The translations under genes and the position numbers were made by a program. A stretch of 40,286 nucleotides of DNA from IMG/VR virus record IMGVR_UViG_3300031111_000018, positions 1 to 40,286 of that record; one strand, 5' to 3'. The notes beneath the pieces were generated by a model. That model was not told the origin of the DNA. It saw only the letters and a program-made list of their open reading frames with translations, and ran no database searches. Position 1 is the stretch's first letter, and the number at the start of each line of letters is the position of its first letter. The DNA comes from a virus. Below, in pieces: positions 24,738-35,000 of the stretch.

Positions 24738-27700
24738 CCCTCGTCGCGGTCCCGAACCATTTCGACATCGTCGGCTCGCGCACGGTTGACACCTACACCG
24801 CGCGGCCAAGCGCGCCCGTCATGGCCTACGTCAACGAGCGCTTTCCCGGCGCGGACCGCGAGATCGTGGCCGAGGACTGGATCGTCAAGATCGATGGCCG
24901 CCGCGTGCCCGTGGAGCTGCTGGACGATGTCTGCCCCATGCCCGGCAGCCTGGTGGAGATCAAGCGTCGGCCCCTGGGCGGCGGGGGCAGCGGAGGCGGA
25001 AAGAACGCTGCCCAGACCGTGGCCATGCTGGCCGTGGCCGTGGCCGCCGTGGCCGTGTCGGCCGGGGCTCTGGGGCCGGTGCTCGGTTCGTCCTTTGCCG
25101 CTGGGTCCTGGGGCGCTTCCCTGGGCGGCCTGGCCGTGGGCACCCTGGGCGGCCTGGCTGTCCAGTCCGTGTTCCCGACGGCGACCGCCGATGTGTCGCT
25201 GCCGTCCTTGTCCCTGTCTCCGGCCCTGGAGTCGTCGCCCACCTACTCGTGGGAGCGCCAGTCCAACCCCGACGTGGAAGGCAAGATGCTGCCGGTGATG
25301 TTCGGCGAGCGCGGCAACGTGGTGCCTCCGGAGCTCTACCGCTACGTGGACACGGACGGCGAGAATCAGATCCTCAACGTCTGCTACTGCATCGGCCACC
25401 CCGTGGATGCCGTCGAGGACTGCAAGCTGCAGGACTCGCCCTTGAGCTACTACTCGGACGCCGAACTGGAGATTCGCCTGGGCGCCTGGGACCAGGAGGC
25501 CATCCCCTGGTTCAGCCCACTGGTCGAGGATCAGGTGGTGTATCGGCTTCTGAAGGTGGACGACTGGACCACCGTGTCCGTGAGCGGCAACAACGTGCGG
25601 GGCCTGGGCGTGGGCATCCTGTTCAGCGAAGGCCTCTGGTATGTGCTCGGCAGCGGTTCCTTGTCCGAGATGACGGTGGAGATCGAGATCCAGATCCGCG
25701 AGGAGGACGGGGAGTGGCGGGCCTTCGGAGAGGGGACCTACGTGGTCACCGAGGCCACGCAGTCCGTGGTTCGCCGGGCCTGGAACGAGGTGGACCTGCC
25801 CGCGGGCTCCTACGAGATCCAGGCCCGCCTGGCCGCCGACCCGCATCGGCCGGGCAGCGAGGGGTCGCCCTCGGACACCAGGTTCCGGGCCACCTGCTAC
25901 ATCGAGTACGTCCAGACCATCACTCCCGACTCCCTGCGCCACCCGGGCATGGCCAAGGCCGCCGCGCGCACCGTGGCCACGGACGAGATCTCGGGCGACC
26001 TGCGGACCACGTTCACGCTGCGCCGCTCCACGGTGCCCGTGTACGACGGCGAGGCCTGGGTGGACCTGCCCGCCGACAACCCGGCCTGGGCCGCCTACTT
26101 CCTGCTCACGGACCCCGACGCCGGCAAGGGCTGGCCCGTGGACCTGGTGCGCTACGAGGAGTTCCTGGACGCCGCTGACTGGTGCGACGAGCTGGACATC
26201 ACCTGTTCGCTCTATCTGGACGAGCGCATGACCCTGGACAAGGCCCTGCAGTACCTGGAGACCCTGGGCCGCTTCACGGTCATCAAACGCGGCCGGGTCT
26301 ACGGCTGTGTCTCGGGCAGGCCCCGCCAGCCCAGCGGGTTCTACAGCGTGGGCTCCATCGTGGCCAAGAGCTTCAACAAGGTCTACCTGCGCAAGTCCGA
26401 GCGCTGCACGCACGTCGTGGTCACCTTCTGGGACCGCGAGAACGACTGGGAGCGGACCACGATCAAGGTCCCTTCGCCTTGGTTCAACCCCAACACGGAC
26501 CGCCGCCGCGAACTGTCCGTCACCCTCTACGCCTGTGACCGGCGCGAGGTGGCCGTGGCCCACGCCAACCTGATCCTGCGCCAGAACCACTACCTGTTGC
26601 GCACCATCTCCTTCCGCGAGGACGTCGAGGCCGTCGGTTCGCTGCCCGGCGACGTGATCTGGGTGCAGCACGACCTGCCCCAGTGGGGCTTTGGGGGCCG
26701 CGTGGCCGAGGCCTACACCAACGCCGTCGTCGTCTTCAACGACAACCTGGAGATGGACTGGAGCCGGACCTACTCGCTGCTCTTGCGCCATCAGGAGGAC
26801 GACCGGCTGGAGACCGTGTCCGTGTCCTGGATCGACCCCGCGACGAGCACGATCTACATCGACGGCGAGTGGCCCACGTCCGCGCCCACGCGCTTCACCG
26901 AGTTCAGCGTGGGGCCCACGACGTCCGTGGCCAAGAAGTTCCAGATCCTGGACGTGGAGATCGACGCCTCGGACCTGACCGCCGAGTTGCGTTGCCTGGA
27001 GTACCGCGACGAGATCAACCAGGGCGCGGACGTCATCCCCGACTACGAGAACGAGTCCCTGCTCGTGGGGGTGCGCGGTCTGGCGGCCAAGGAGTTCTGG
27101 CGCACCGGCCCCGACGGCACGGGCCGCAGCGTGGTGGAGCTGTCCTGGCGCGGCGCGGCCCTGACCTGGAGCGTGTGGCGCCGTCCGTCCGGCGGCTCGT
27201 GGACCCTGCGCGGTTCCACCTTGCAGCCGCGCTTCGAGTCCGTGGACCTGAACCAGACCACGGTCTGGGAGTTTTGCGTGACCACGGGTTCGCCGCCCTC
27301 GGCCTTGGACACCGTGGTCGAAGTGCAACTGCTGGGCAAGCGTCTGCGTCCCTCGGACGTGACCGGCCTGGTGGCCTGGCAGGAAGGCGACTCGGTGGTC
27401 GCTGTCTGGGACCAGATCGAGGACTCGGACCGCGACGGCTACGAGGTCCGCATCGGCGCCGACTGGGAAAACGCCGAGCCGGAATGCGGGCGGACCCGCA
27501 AGGAGCGCTATCGCTGGTATCCGCCCAAGTCCGGGACCTTCACCGTCCTGGTCAAGGCTTGGGACACGTCGAAGATGGATTCCGTGAACGCCGCCTCGGT
27601 GACGGTCAACGTGCGCCTGTCCACGGTGCCCAACCTGGTCCACGAGGCCGAGGAGGTGGACGCGACCGCCGCGGCCGGGGCCTCGGGGGCCTTCGTCTAC

Positions 27701-28402
27701 ATGGCCACCGGGCCCGTCACCGGCGAGCCCGCCCTGTGCCGCCTGACCCGCCTGACCTTCGGCGACCTGGCTGGGCACACCTTCGGCGATTTGGCCGGGC
27801 ACACCTTCGGCGACGGCTCCTCGCCCGAGCACGTGAGCGCCGTGCAGGACCTGGGCGCGGTGATGGACTTCGACCTGCGCGTGGAGTCCGAGGCCACGTC
27901 CGTGCGCTCCGGGGTCACCTTCGGCGACCTGGCCGGCAAGACCTTTCGGACCATGCGCGGCAGCACCTTCGACGTGGTGCTTTCCGACGCCCTGCGCACC
28001 CTGAGCTACCGCCTGGCCGACGGCGACCTGGTCTGGGGCGACTGGCAGCCCTACAAGGGGCCCGTGCGGCTGCGCGGCCGCGCCTACCGGCTGGCGGCGG
28101 CCTTCGCCCTGGAGGCCGCCAACACGCGCGTGGAGATCACCAGCATGCCCCATGAGGCCGACGTGCCCGAGATCACCGTGACCCTCCGCGACCAAGCCGT
28201 CCCCGTGGGCGGCAGCGAGTTTGTCCTGGCCGACATGGACCTGGCCAACCACGTGGGCTTCACCGTGGAAACCCTGGTCCAGGGCGCGTCGGCTACCCCG
28301 GTCCTGACCAAGCAGTCGGACCGGTTCAATCTGGAATTCATCGACGGCGGCACGGGCGTGGCCCGCACCGCCGACGTCACCGTGACCGCCTCGCCGGCCT
28401 AG
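24725..28402 (+). CDS. Central tail-tip / host-specificity protein (gpJ-like)
   Basis: The 1225-aa protein starts at a GTG preceded by GGAGGG and overlaps the K-like gene. Residues 1-80 look like a small beta domain, then comes a Gly-rich and hydrophobic stretch (about 80-150) typical of gpI/J N-termini. A large hub domain follows (containing VMFGERGNVVPPELY), and from about residue 770 fibronectin-type-III-like strands. Near the C-terminus an 8-residue motif TFGDLAGH repeats (DNA 27755-27814, again at 27917-27940). It forms the tail tip that binds the receptor. No separate gpI gene is seen. Confidence 0.88.
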   Translation: MEPVTLVAVPNHFDIVGSRTVDTYTARPSAPVMAYVNERFPGADREIVAEDWIVKIDGRRVPVELLDDVCPMPGSLVEIKRRPLGGGGSGGGKNAAQTVAMLAVAVAAVAVSAGALGPVLGSSFAAGSWGASLGGLAVGTLGGLAVQSVFPTATADVSLPSLSLSPALESSPTYSWERQSNPDVEGKMLPVMFGERGNVVPPELYRYVDTDGENQILNVCYCIGHPVDAVEDCKLQDSPLSYYSDAELEIRLGAWDQEAIPWFSPLVEDQVVYRLLKVDDWTTVSVSGNNVRGLGVGILFSEGLWYVLGSGSLSEMTVEIEIQIREEDGEWRAFGEGTYVVTEATQSVVRRAWNEVDLPAGSYEIQARLAADPHRPGSEGSPSDTRFRATCYIEYVQTITPDSLRHPGMAKAAARTVATDEISGDLRTTFTLRRSTVPVYDGEAWVDLPADNPAWAAYFLLTDPDAGKGWPVDLVRYEEFLDAADWCDELDITCSLYLDERMTLDKALQYLETLGRFTVIKRGRVYGCVSGRPRQPSGFYSVGSIVAKSFNKVYLRKSERCTHVVVTFWDRENDWERTTIKVPSPWFNPNTDRRRELSVTLYACDRREVAVAHANLILRQNHYLLRTISFREDVEAVGSLPGDVIWVQHDLPQWGFGGRVAEAYTNAVVVFNDNLEMDWSRTYSLLLRHQEDDRLETVSVSWIDPATSTIYIDGEWPTSAPTRFTEFSVGPTTSVAKKFQILDVEIDASDLTAELRCLEYRDEINQGADVIPDYENESLLVGVRGLAAKEFWRTGPDGTGRSVVELSWRGAALTWSVWRRPSGGSWTLRGSTLQPRFESVDLNQTTVWEFCVTTGSPPSALDTVVEVQLLGKRLRPSDVTGLVAWQEGDSVVAVWDQIEDSDRDGYEVRIGADWENAEPECGRTRKERYRWYPPKSGTFTVLVKAWDTSKMDSVNAASVTVNVRLSTVPNLVHEAEEVDATAAAGASGAFVYMATGPVTGEPALCRLTRLTFGDLAGHTFGDLAGHTFGDGSSPEHVSAVQDLGAVMDFDLRVESEATSVRSGVTFGDLAGKTFRTMRGSTFDVVLSDALRTLSYRLADGDLVWGDWQPYKGPVRLRGRAYRLAAAFALEAANTRVEITSMPHEADVPEITVTLRDQAVPVGGSEFVLADMDLANHVGFTVETLVQGASATPVLTKQSDRFNLEFIDGGTGVARTADVTVTASPA

Positions 28403-28414
28403 AAGGAGGCTCGT

Positions 28415-30481
28415 ATGGCCTGGGAAAGCATCACCACCGATACCGATCTGGGCGACGCGCCCGGCAAGATCTCCGGCAACCTGACCCTGTTGCGCAACCG
28501 GTTCCTGTCCAGCGGTTCGTGGCCCGACAACCCCGTGGCGGGGCAGTCCTGTGTGCGTTCCGATCGAGATTTTGCGGTGTACACCTACACCGACGACTCG
28601 GAACAGGGCGAGAACGGCTGGGTGGAGGACACGGCCCTGAGCGCCGTGTTCCAGGCCCTGGTCGCCGAGGTGGAGGATGCCCGTTTCGATGCGGCCAGCC
28701 TGGCCGCCTTCCTGGCCGTGGAGCACGACGCGGACGGCGGGCACAAGACAAGCATGGGCCGGGCCGACTGGATCGAGGAGACGGATACCTTGGCCAGGGT
28801 CGGGGACCAGCAGTTCAGCGTGGTCGGGGACCACACGTCCGTGGCCATCGTGGGCCGGGCCGTGGAGATCAACGACGCGGAGCATGGCCACGTGGCCGCC
28901 GCGAGCTACGAGTCGGGCACGGATCTGACCACGGTGACCGTCATGGGCTGCGCCGTGCCCGAAACCCTGAGCAAGGTCGAGTGGGGCCCGGACCCGCGCA
29001 CGGACGGGGTGCACGTGGGGGAAGAGATCGAGCTGACCATCGCTTCGGGCGAGATCTCGCCGCCAGCCGGCGTCGTCTTTATCCGGGTGGACACCGAGGG
29101 CGAGGCCTCGGCCGACGACCTGGAGACCATCGATCTGACCCATGTGCCCAAGGGGTGGCCCCTGGAGCTGCGTTGCGTCAGCGCGGCCCGGCCCGTGACG
29201 CTGAAGCACGGGACGGACGACATCGGGCTTGTCGGGGAGGCCGACGTTGTCCTGGACGATCCCGCCCGCCCCGTGCGCCTGGTGCGGATCGGAAGCGCCA
29301 TGGAGGAGCGCGTGCAGATGCACGGGCATGCCGTGGCCGAGGTGACGGGCCTCCAGGCCGCCCTGGACGCCAAGGCGGATGAAGCCGATCTGGGCACGGC
29401 CGCCGTGGTGGATACCGGCACCGGGGAGGGCGACGTGCCCGTGCTGGACGCGAACGGGCTGTTGCCGCAAACCATGCTGCCCGAGGTTGCCGACGCCACG
29501 GCCCGCCTGAACATCGCCCTGCTGTTGTTCAGGATGATGATCGAGCACGGTCTGAGCGTGCAAGACATGGTAGACGGCTTTGCGGACGAGTTCGAGGACG
29601 AAACCGGCATCGACGACTCGGCTAGCTCCAACTACCTCTACAATGCCGACGAACACCATTTCACGCGGTCGGTCACGCACACCCTGGAAAGCGAATACGC
29701 CCTGTCCAACCGCAACGACAATTGGGATATGTATGCCGGGAACAACGAACAGATCGGGCAAGCCCTCGACCTGTCCTCGGGCATCGACCTGTCCAAGGTC
29801 TGCGTGGCCCTCAAGCGCTACGGCTCGCCCACCGGCAACCTCTATTGCCGCATCTACGAGGCCACGGGCACGTTGGGCTCCTCTGCCGTGCCCACGGGCA
29901 ATGCCTTGGCCGTGTCCGAACCGGTGGACGTGTCCACCATTTCCGATTCGGCATGGGATTGGGTGGAATTCACGTTCCCTGAACTGCCCGCCATTGCCGC
30001 CGGGGACATCTGCGTCGGCATCGACTTCCAGGATGGCGGCGACTCGTCCAATTACATCATGTTCGGCATCGACACCTCGCCCAGCCATGCAGGCAACGCT
30101 TGGCTGACCGATAGCTTTGAAACGGCCTACAACGGCCAGTCCACCAGGGACATCCCCTTCCAGATTCATTCGGGCGTCGGTGACGCCATGACCCTGATTA
30201 CCGAGGCCGTCACCGCCGCGGCCCAGCCGGATGACGGCTGGGTAGTCGCCCTGGCCGAGGGCGGCGACGACCTGGCGTACTCCATGAGCCGCGACGGTGG
30301 AACCACCTGGACGGCCGCGACGCTCGAAGACCAGGGCATCAGCATTAACGGTTATGTAGTCCTTGCCGGGAGCGTGGATCTTTCCAGCCAGCCTTCGGGG
30401 ACGGATATGGTGCTCAAGGCAACGACAACCGGAGACGATTACGTGCGCCTTCATGCGCATGCAGGACAATGGAGCGACTAA
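28415..30481 (+). CDS. Tail fibre / receptor-binding protein
   Basis: The 688-aa protein starts 13 bp after the J-like gene with AAGGAGG before the ATG. The N-terminal half has strand-turn repeats. A segment AEVTGLQAALDAKADEADLG (around residues 308-327) is a typical fibre stalk motif. The region from about 440 to 580 looks like a carbohydrate-binding-type domain (GNLYCRIYEATG, DICVGIDFQDGG). Its 3' half is less GC-biased than the tail genes before it, suggesting exchange of the receptor-binding end. Confidence 0.78.
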   Translation: MAWESITTDTDLGDAPGKISGNLTLLRNRFLSSGSWPDNPVAGQSCVRSDRDFAVYTYTDDSEQGENGWVEDTALSAVFQALVAEVEDARFDAASLAAFLAVEHDADGGHKTSMGRADWIEETDTLARVGDQQFSVVGDHTSVAIVGRAVEINDAEHGHVAAASYESGTDLTTVTVMGCAVPETLSKVEWGPDPRTDGVHVGEEIELTIASGEISPPAGVVFIRVDTEGEASADDLETIDLTHVPKGWPLELRCVSAARPVTLKHGTDDIGLVGEADVVLDDPARPVRLVRIGSAMEERVQMHGHAVAEVTGLQAALDAKADEADLGTAAVVDTGTGEGDVPVLDANGLLPQTMLPEVADATARLNIALLLFRMMIEHGLSVQDMVDGFADEFEDETGIDDSASSNYLYNADEHHFTRSVTHTLESEYALSNRNDNWDMYAGNNEQIGQALDLSSGIDLSKVCVALKRYGSPTGNLYCRIYEATGTLGSSAVPTGNALAVSEPVDVSTISDSAWDWVEFTFPELPAIAAGDICVGIDFQDGGDSSNYIMFGIDTSPSHAGNAWLTDSFETAYNGQSTRDIPFQIHSGVGDAMTLITEAVTAAAQPDDGWVVALAEGGDDLAYSMSRDGGTTWTAATLEDQGISINGYVVLAGSVDLSSQPSGTDMVLKATTTGDDYVRLHAHAGQWSD

Positions 30482-30483
30482 CC

Positions 30484-30714
30484 ATGGCCATCAAGCGAAT
30501 TGGACCGGATGCGAACAAGGACGAGGCCGCCCGGATCAGGGCGATCCGGAACCGCAGGCTGGCCGAGTGTGACTGCTGTGGGCTGGCCGACGTGCGGGCC
30601 TCCATGAACGCCGAGGACGTGGCGGCCTGGGACGTCTACCGCCAAGCCCTGCGCGATCTGCCCGGACAGGCGGGCTTCCCGGACGCCGTGCAGTGGCCGG
30701 TGAAGCCGGAGTAG
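30484..30714 (+). CDS. Small tail-assembly-like protein
   Basis: The 76-aa protein has a CDCCGL motif and a C-terminal stretch YRQALRDLPGQAGFP then WPVKPE, which resembles the C-terminus of phage tail-assembly or fibre-chaperone proteins. It begins 2 bp after the fibre stop, so it is probably co-translated. It is the last gene of the late operon; the CRISPR array starts 48 bp later. Confidence 0.65.
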   Translation: MAIKRIGPDANKDEAARIRAIRNRRLAECDCCGLADVRASMNAEDVAAWDVYRQALRDLPGQAGFPDAVQWPVKPE

Positions 30715-30762
30715 GGGGGCGCAAAGGCCCCGGGGCGCGGCCTGGAGTGGCTACGAGAGCTG

Positions 30763-31854
30763 GTTGCGGCTTGACCCCATTTCCCCGTCTGCTACGCTCT
30801 ATTCCGCAGGCTCCATGCTGGCCGCCGGGTTGCGGCTTGACCCCATTTCCCCGTCTGCTACGCTGGACGACGGGGTTGGCCCGCCGCTTCGCCTGTTGCG
30901 GCTTGACCCCATTTCCCCGTCTGCTACGCTCTTTTCAGCATCGTATCCTTCGGGAAGCTCGTTGCGGCTTGACCCCATTTCCCCGTCTGCTACGCTAAAA
31001 CCATATCTGTCAGATTGGTGCATAAGGTTGCGGCTTGACCCCATTTCCCCGTCTGCTACGCTCGCCGATGTAGAGTATACTCAACGGCCCTTGTTGCGGC
31101 TTGACCCCATTTCCCCGTCTGCTACGCTAGACAAGGAATGCACGGAATGCGAATTTTAGTTGCGGCTTGACCCCATTTCCCCGTCTGCTACGCTCAGAAG
31201 AACAGCCATGCGGCCTCTGTGATCGTTGCGGCTTGACCCCATTTCCCCGTCTGCTACGCTCGTTACCGTCGCCTGCGCCAACGACCCCACGTTGCGGCTT
31301 GACCCCATTTCCCCGTCTGCTACGCTGATTTCGACACGCCCGAGCTTGCCGTGGTGGTTGCGGCTTGACCCCATTTCCCCGTCTGCTACGCTGAATTCCT
31401 CGTCCAGCCGCTTACCGCCGTCGTTGCGGCTTGACCCCATTTCCCCGTCTGCTACGCTAGGGACTTTGAGGGCATCACCCTACAGCGTGTTGCGGCTTGA
31501 CCCCATTTCCCCGTCTGCTACGCTCCATAGACACGATCCGCGAGGCTCCAAGCTGTTGCGGCTTGACCCCATTTCCCCGTCTGCTACGCTCGGGACACCG
31601 GAGGACGCGGAGCTTGTTGAGTTGCGGCTTGACCCCATTTCCCCGTCTGCTACGCTAAACTTTGCCGATGCTCGGTTGTCCTGTCCGTTGCGGCTTGACC
31701 CCATTTCCCCGTCTGCTACGCTACAGACGACCACGAGCGGCAGGCAGAAGCGGTTGCGGCTTGACCCCATTTCCCCGTCTGCTACGCTGCGCAGGGCGTT
31801 CATGCCCTCGCTGCCTTTGTTGCGGCTTGACCCCATTTCCCCGTCTGCTACGCT
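30763..31854 (+). CRISPR. Type II-C CRISPR array: 17 identical 36-bp repeats, 16 spacers of 30 bp
   Basis: The repeat begins GTTGCGGCTTGACCCC and ends GTCTGCTACGCT. It recurs with an exact 66-bp period from 30763 to 31819, last copy ending at 31854. I find no base differences among the copies, and every spacer is exactly 30 bp. The crRNA orientation is the + strand because the repeat pairs with the anti-repeat of the + strand tracrRNA at 35340. There is no AT-rich leader in the 48 bp before the first repeat, but each repeat carries its own promoter-like boxes. Several spacers read through as plausible protein fragments; no spacer obviously matches this prophage. Confidence 0.99.
30771..30798 (+). 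promoter_or_regulatory. Promoter-like boxes inside each CRISPR repeat (first copy given)
   Basis: TTGACC (repeat positions 9-14) is separated by 16 bp from TACGCT (31-36), preceded by TGC to give an extended -10. The same boxes occur in all 17 repeats, so each spacer could have its own transcript starting within it. Neisseria type II-C repeats end in a closely similar TGCTACAAT and are known to work this way. Confidence 0.7.
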
Positions 31855-31865
31855 CCACCTCCAGC

Positions 31866-31899
31866 AAACCCCCTGAAAAATAAGCTTTTCAGGGGGTTT
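31866..31899. terminator. Bidirectional intrinsic terminator between array and cas9
   Basis: Perfect 14-bp arms AAACCCCCTGAAAA (31866-31879) and its complement (31886-31899) flank a 6-nt loop, with A-rich and T-rich ends suited to both directions. It lies 11 bp past the last repeat. It would stop crRNA transcripts coming rightwards and cas9 transcripts coming leftwards. Confidence 0.88.
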
Positions 31900-31983
31900 G
31901 GCCGTTCAAAAACGGCATCCGGCAGCTAGAACAGGGCGAGTTGTCTTGGATTTTTCCGGCGGGTTTTGGCCCTGGAACGGAAC

Positions 31984-32091
31984 CAGAGGAATCCGTCCCA
32001 GCCTTTCCCCGCCGTCGTGGACGGCCAGGAAGCCGCGTTCCTTGCACAGGTGCCGGTTGTTACCGGCGATCTCCACCGCCTGGGGCAGCAT
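31984..32091 (-). pseudogene. cas1: cas1 5' remnant overlapping the cas9 stop
   Basis: On the minus strand an ATG at 32089-32091, inside the last codons of cas9, opens a frame whose first 36 residues follow the N-terminus of type II-C Cas1 proteins: a VEIAG strand, NNRHLCKERGFLAV, then DGGERLGRIPL. A good Shine-Dalgarno, GGAGGTG (32099-32105), stands 7 nt before this ATG. After LGRIPL the similarity ends, and the frame runs 25 unrelated codons to a stop at 31906. Cas1 is normally about 300 aa, so nearly all of cas1, and all of cas2, are gone. I identify it from memory of the family pattern, not a search. Confidence 0.7.
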
Positions 32092-35000
32092 GGCAGGGCA
32101 CCTCCGGGTAGAGCACCCTGCCGATGGGGTCCACGTAGATGGGCCTCGCGCCGGCCTTCTGCAACGCGACCGGGCTGCCCTTGTAGATTTTTGGGTCGGG
32201 CTTGCGCCGGTCAACGTCCGCCTCGCGGTGTTCGGCTAGGGCGATCTGCTTTTCGGACAGCTTGACTACATAGACGATCCTTCGCTCGCCGTTTTCGTTC
32301 AACTCCAGCATGTCATTGCTGAACAGCCGGGTGATCAGCGGATAGCCCTGTTCCTCGCACCGGGTCCTGAATCCGGGCCGGTGCGCGTCCAGCCGGGACA
32401 CGATGTCGCCGTCCCAGGTTCCGTCCGGACGTAGCCGGATTTCATAAAACGCATTGCTGCCGGTCTTGACCCCTTTGTATGCCAAGCGAGACTTGTCGCG
32501 GATCGGGGTCAGGGCCACCGTCTCGAGCAGCCGCACCCGGCGCATGCCCTTGCGGGCGGCGAACGCGGCCACTTGTTCTGTAAAGTCTGTATCGGCCATG
32601 CCGACGATGGAGTTTATCTCTGCCTTGGCCTCCTTTTTCTGCATGTCCTGCCATCTGTTGAAGTCCTGGATGCATTGGCCCACACTGCGGCCGGTGACCG
32701 CGCTCAACAGTTCGGCGCGCAGACGCCTGCCTTTTACTTTGAGGAGCTGGTCGGGCTTGGTCAGCTTGGAGATCGGGGCGTACTTTTGGGCGTTCCCGGG
32801 CGAGCCGTTGCCATCCAAGATGCCGAAGGGGTTTTCGTCATGCAGCTGGCCGCCGATGCCGTGGTCGGGCCGGTGTGAGACCACGACGCCCTCGGCCGCC
32901 TCCAGGACCTGGTCCCGGAATCCGGGCCAGGGCTCGGCCAAATCGGCCAGGAAGCGCTCCACCCCCTGGTCCACCTCCCGGGCGCGCAGGTCGGCCACGC
33001 GCTTGAGCAGGCCTCTGTCCGTGACCCCGATGAGCGCTGCGTCCACGGCGTGGTGGCGATGGTCGATGCGCTGCTTGCGGACGAATCCCTCCGGGGTGAG
33101 CACGAGGTGGCGGTACCGGCCGGGCTCGGGCGGAGCGCCTTGGCCGTGCGCCAGCCAGCGCGCGGCCAGCAGGGAGGTGAGCCTGCCCGGGGTGGCCCAG
33201 ACCGGCGCGGACCTTCTCGGCGCGTACAGGCAGGAGAGGTATTCCCGGGCCACCCGGGAGATGTACTGGGTGTCCACGAGCTGGCGGTCCAGGAAGTCGC
33301 CCTTCTCCATGAAGCGTTCCAGGGCGTCGGGCGCGAAACGCTTGCGCTTGTTCTGCGGCATGGCGTTGGCCCGCTCCAGGATGCCTTCCCAGTCGTATCC
33401 GTCCCTGGATCGGCCAAAGGCCTCGAACGGGGTGCGGTTTTCCTTGTAGCGGTTGGCCCGGCGCAGGCTGACGGTCATGTTGGCCGGGCTGTTGTCCAGG
33501 GTGCGGGCAAAGGGCAGGATGTGCTCCACCTCCACCTCGGCCGAGAACAGGCGGCGCATGGAAATCTGCTCCCCGGTGTAGGGGCAGCGGCGGGTGGCCG
33601 GGTCCTGGGCCAGTTCCTCCCACAGCCGCATCCGCAGGAGCGCGTCGCGGGTCACCGGGACGCCCAGTTCCTTGAGCTGTTGCTCCCGGCGTTCGTTGTC
33701 CTTGCGGTTCTCTGCCTGGCGTTTTTTGATCTCGCGCCGGGCCTGGGGCCCGTTCTTGAGGTCGCGGGCCACTTCCAGCACGATCTGCGCGGGGACGCCG
33801 TGGGCCTTGACGAGTTCGTTGACCACCCGGCGTACCTGGTTCAGGGCGATGTGCACCGTGGGGTTGGTGATCCGGCCGTAGCGCTCCTCGGCCCGGTCGG
33901 CGGGATGGCCGCTGCCGAAGGTCACGTGGCGCTGGAGCACGAGGCCGTAGAAGGGCAGGCGTTCAAAGACTTCGCCGGTGTCGAACTGGGAGTGGGAGCC
34001 GTAGCCGGCCCGGACCACGGCCTCGGCATAGGGCACGACCTCGGCGGCCAGTTCGCGGGTCACGGCGTGCAGGGCCTTGCGCGACAGGCGCGAGTAGCCC
34101 GTGGGCAGGGGGGCGTCGGCCACCTTGGCGGCCCGGGCCGGGTCCAGGCCCCAATCGGCAGTGAGCAGGCCGAGCAGCTCGGACTCGTCCTCGATGTCCA
34201 GGAGCAGGTCCGCCAGGCGCTCCTGGTCCTCGGGGGAGAAGCCATGCCAACGCGGGCCGAAGCGGCCCTTGTGGCCCAGGACCTTGGCCGTGCCGTCGCC
34301 CTTGATCTTGTCACGGTTCGCGGCCTCCAGGGAGAAGGTCCAGCCCTCGGGGAGCCTGAGCTTCTTGCGCACCTGGTCAAAGGTCAGGTCCCTGCCCTTG
34401 AGCAGGTGTCCGGCCAGGGTATCGCGCTCGGCCAAGGTCAGGGGCCGCTCCTCCAGTTCCGGGGACTGGGCGCGCAGGTGGTTGAGCTCCTGGAGGATGC
34501 GGAAGCGCTGGGCCACGGGCAGGGCCGCCGGTGCTCGCTGCTCCAAGGGCTCGAAGGTGCAGCGGCCCGGGTTCACGGGCTGGAGGGGCAGCTGGAAGAA
34601 GACGATGTCCCGGATCTCCTCCCGGGCCTCGTGGGTGAGTTCGGCGTGGTGCTCGGCCTGGGCCGACCACAGGGCGTCGAACTCCTCCTCCACCAGGGAC
34701 CGCTCGGGGTAGAAATCGTACCCGGCCTTGGCGCCCTTGCCCTGGAGCCTGGCGCGCACGGTGAGGCCTTTGCCGTGCCTGTGGTTCAGGAACTCGCCCA
34801 GGGTGCGGGTCCCGGAGTCGGCCATGAGACCCCGCAGTTTCTGGATGGCGGGCTTGATCTTGCCGGACTCCTCGTCCTTGTCCACCTTGCGGTTGCTGCG
34901 GAAGCCCCGGCGCTGGTTGAGATGGAACAGGGCCCGTCCCAGCTCGTGCAAGGTCAGCGGGGCGTCCAGGCCCCGGGCGCGCAGGGCATAGGGGTTCAGG

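Noticed and set aside
24707-30469. A 1920-codon open frame on the minus strand opposite the J and fibre genes
   Set aside because: It is the complement of high-GC coding DNA. Composition bias removes stop codons. Its protein is His/Gly/Val-rich with no domain, while the plus strand has ordered, coupled tail genes.
30715-30762. CRISPR leader upstream of the first repeat
   Set aside because: Only 48 GC-rich bp with no promoter-like boxes. Repeat-internal promoters make a classic leader unnecessary, and I cannot tell which end receives new spacers.
30693-31883. Long open frames through the CRISPR array (for example a 216-codon frame reading LRLDPISPSATL repeatedly)
   Set aside because: The 66-bp period is exactly 22 codons, so identical repeats keep several frames open on both strands. 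There is no ribosome binding site; it is an artefact of the array.
31906-31983. Continuation of cas1 after codon 36
   Set aside because: The residues after LGRIPL (VPFQGQNPPEK and onward) do not resemble Cas1, and the frame stops after 25 more codons. Treated as sequence fused by the deletion.
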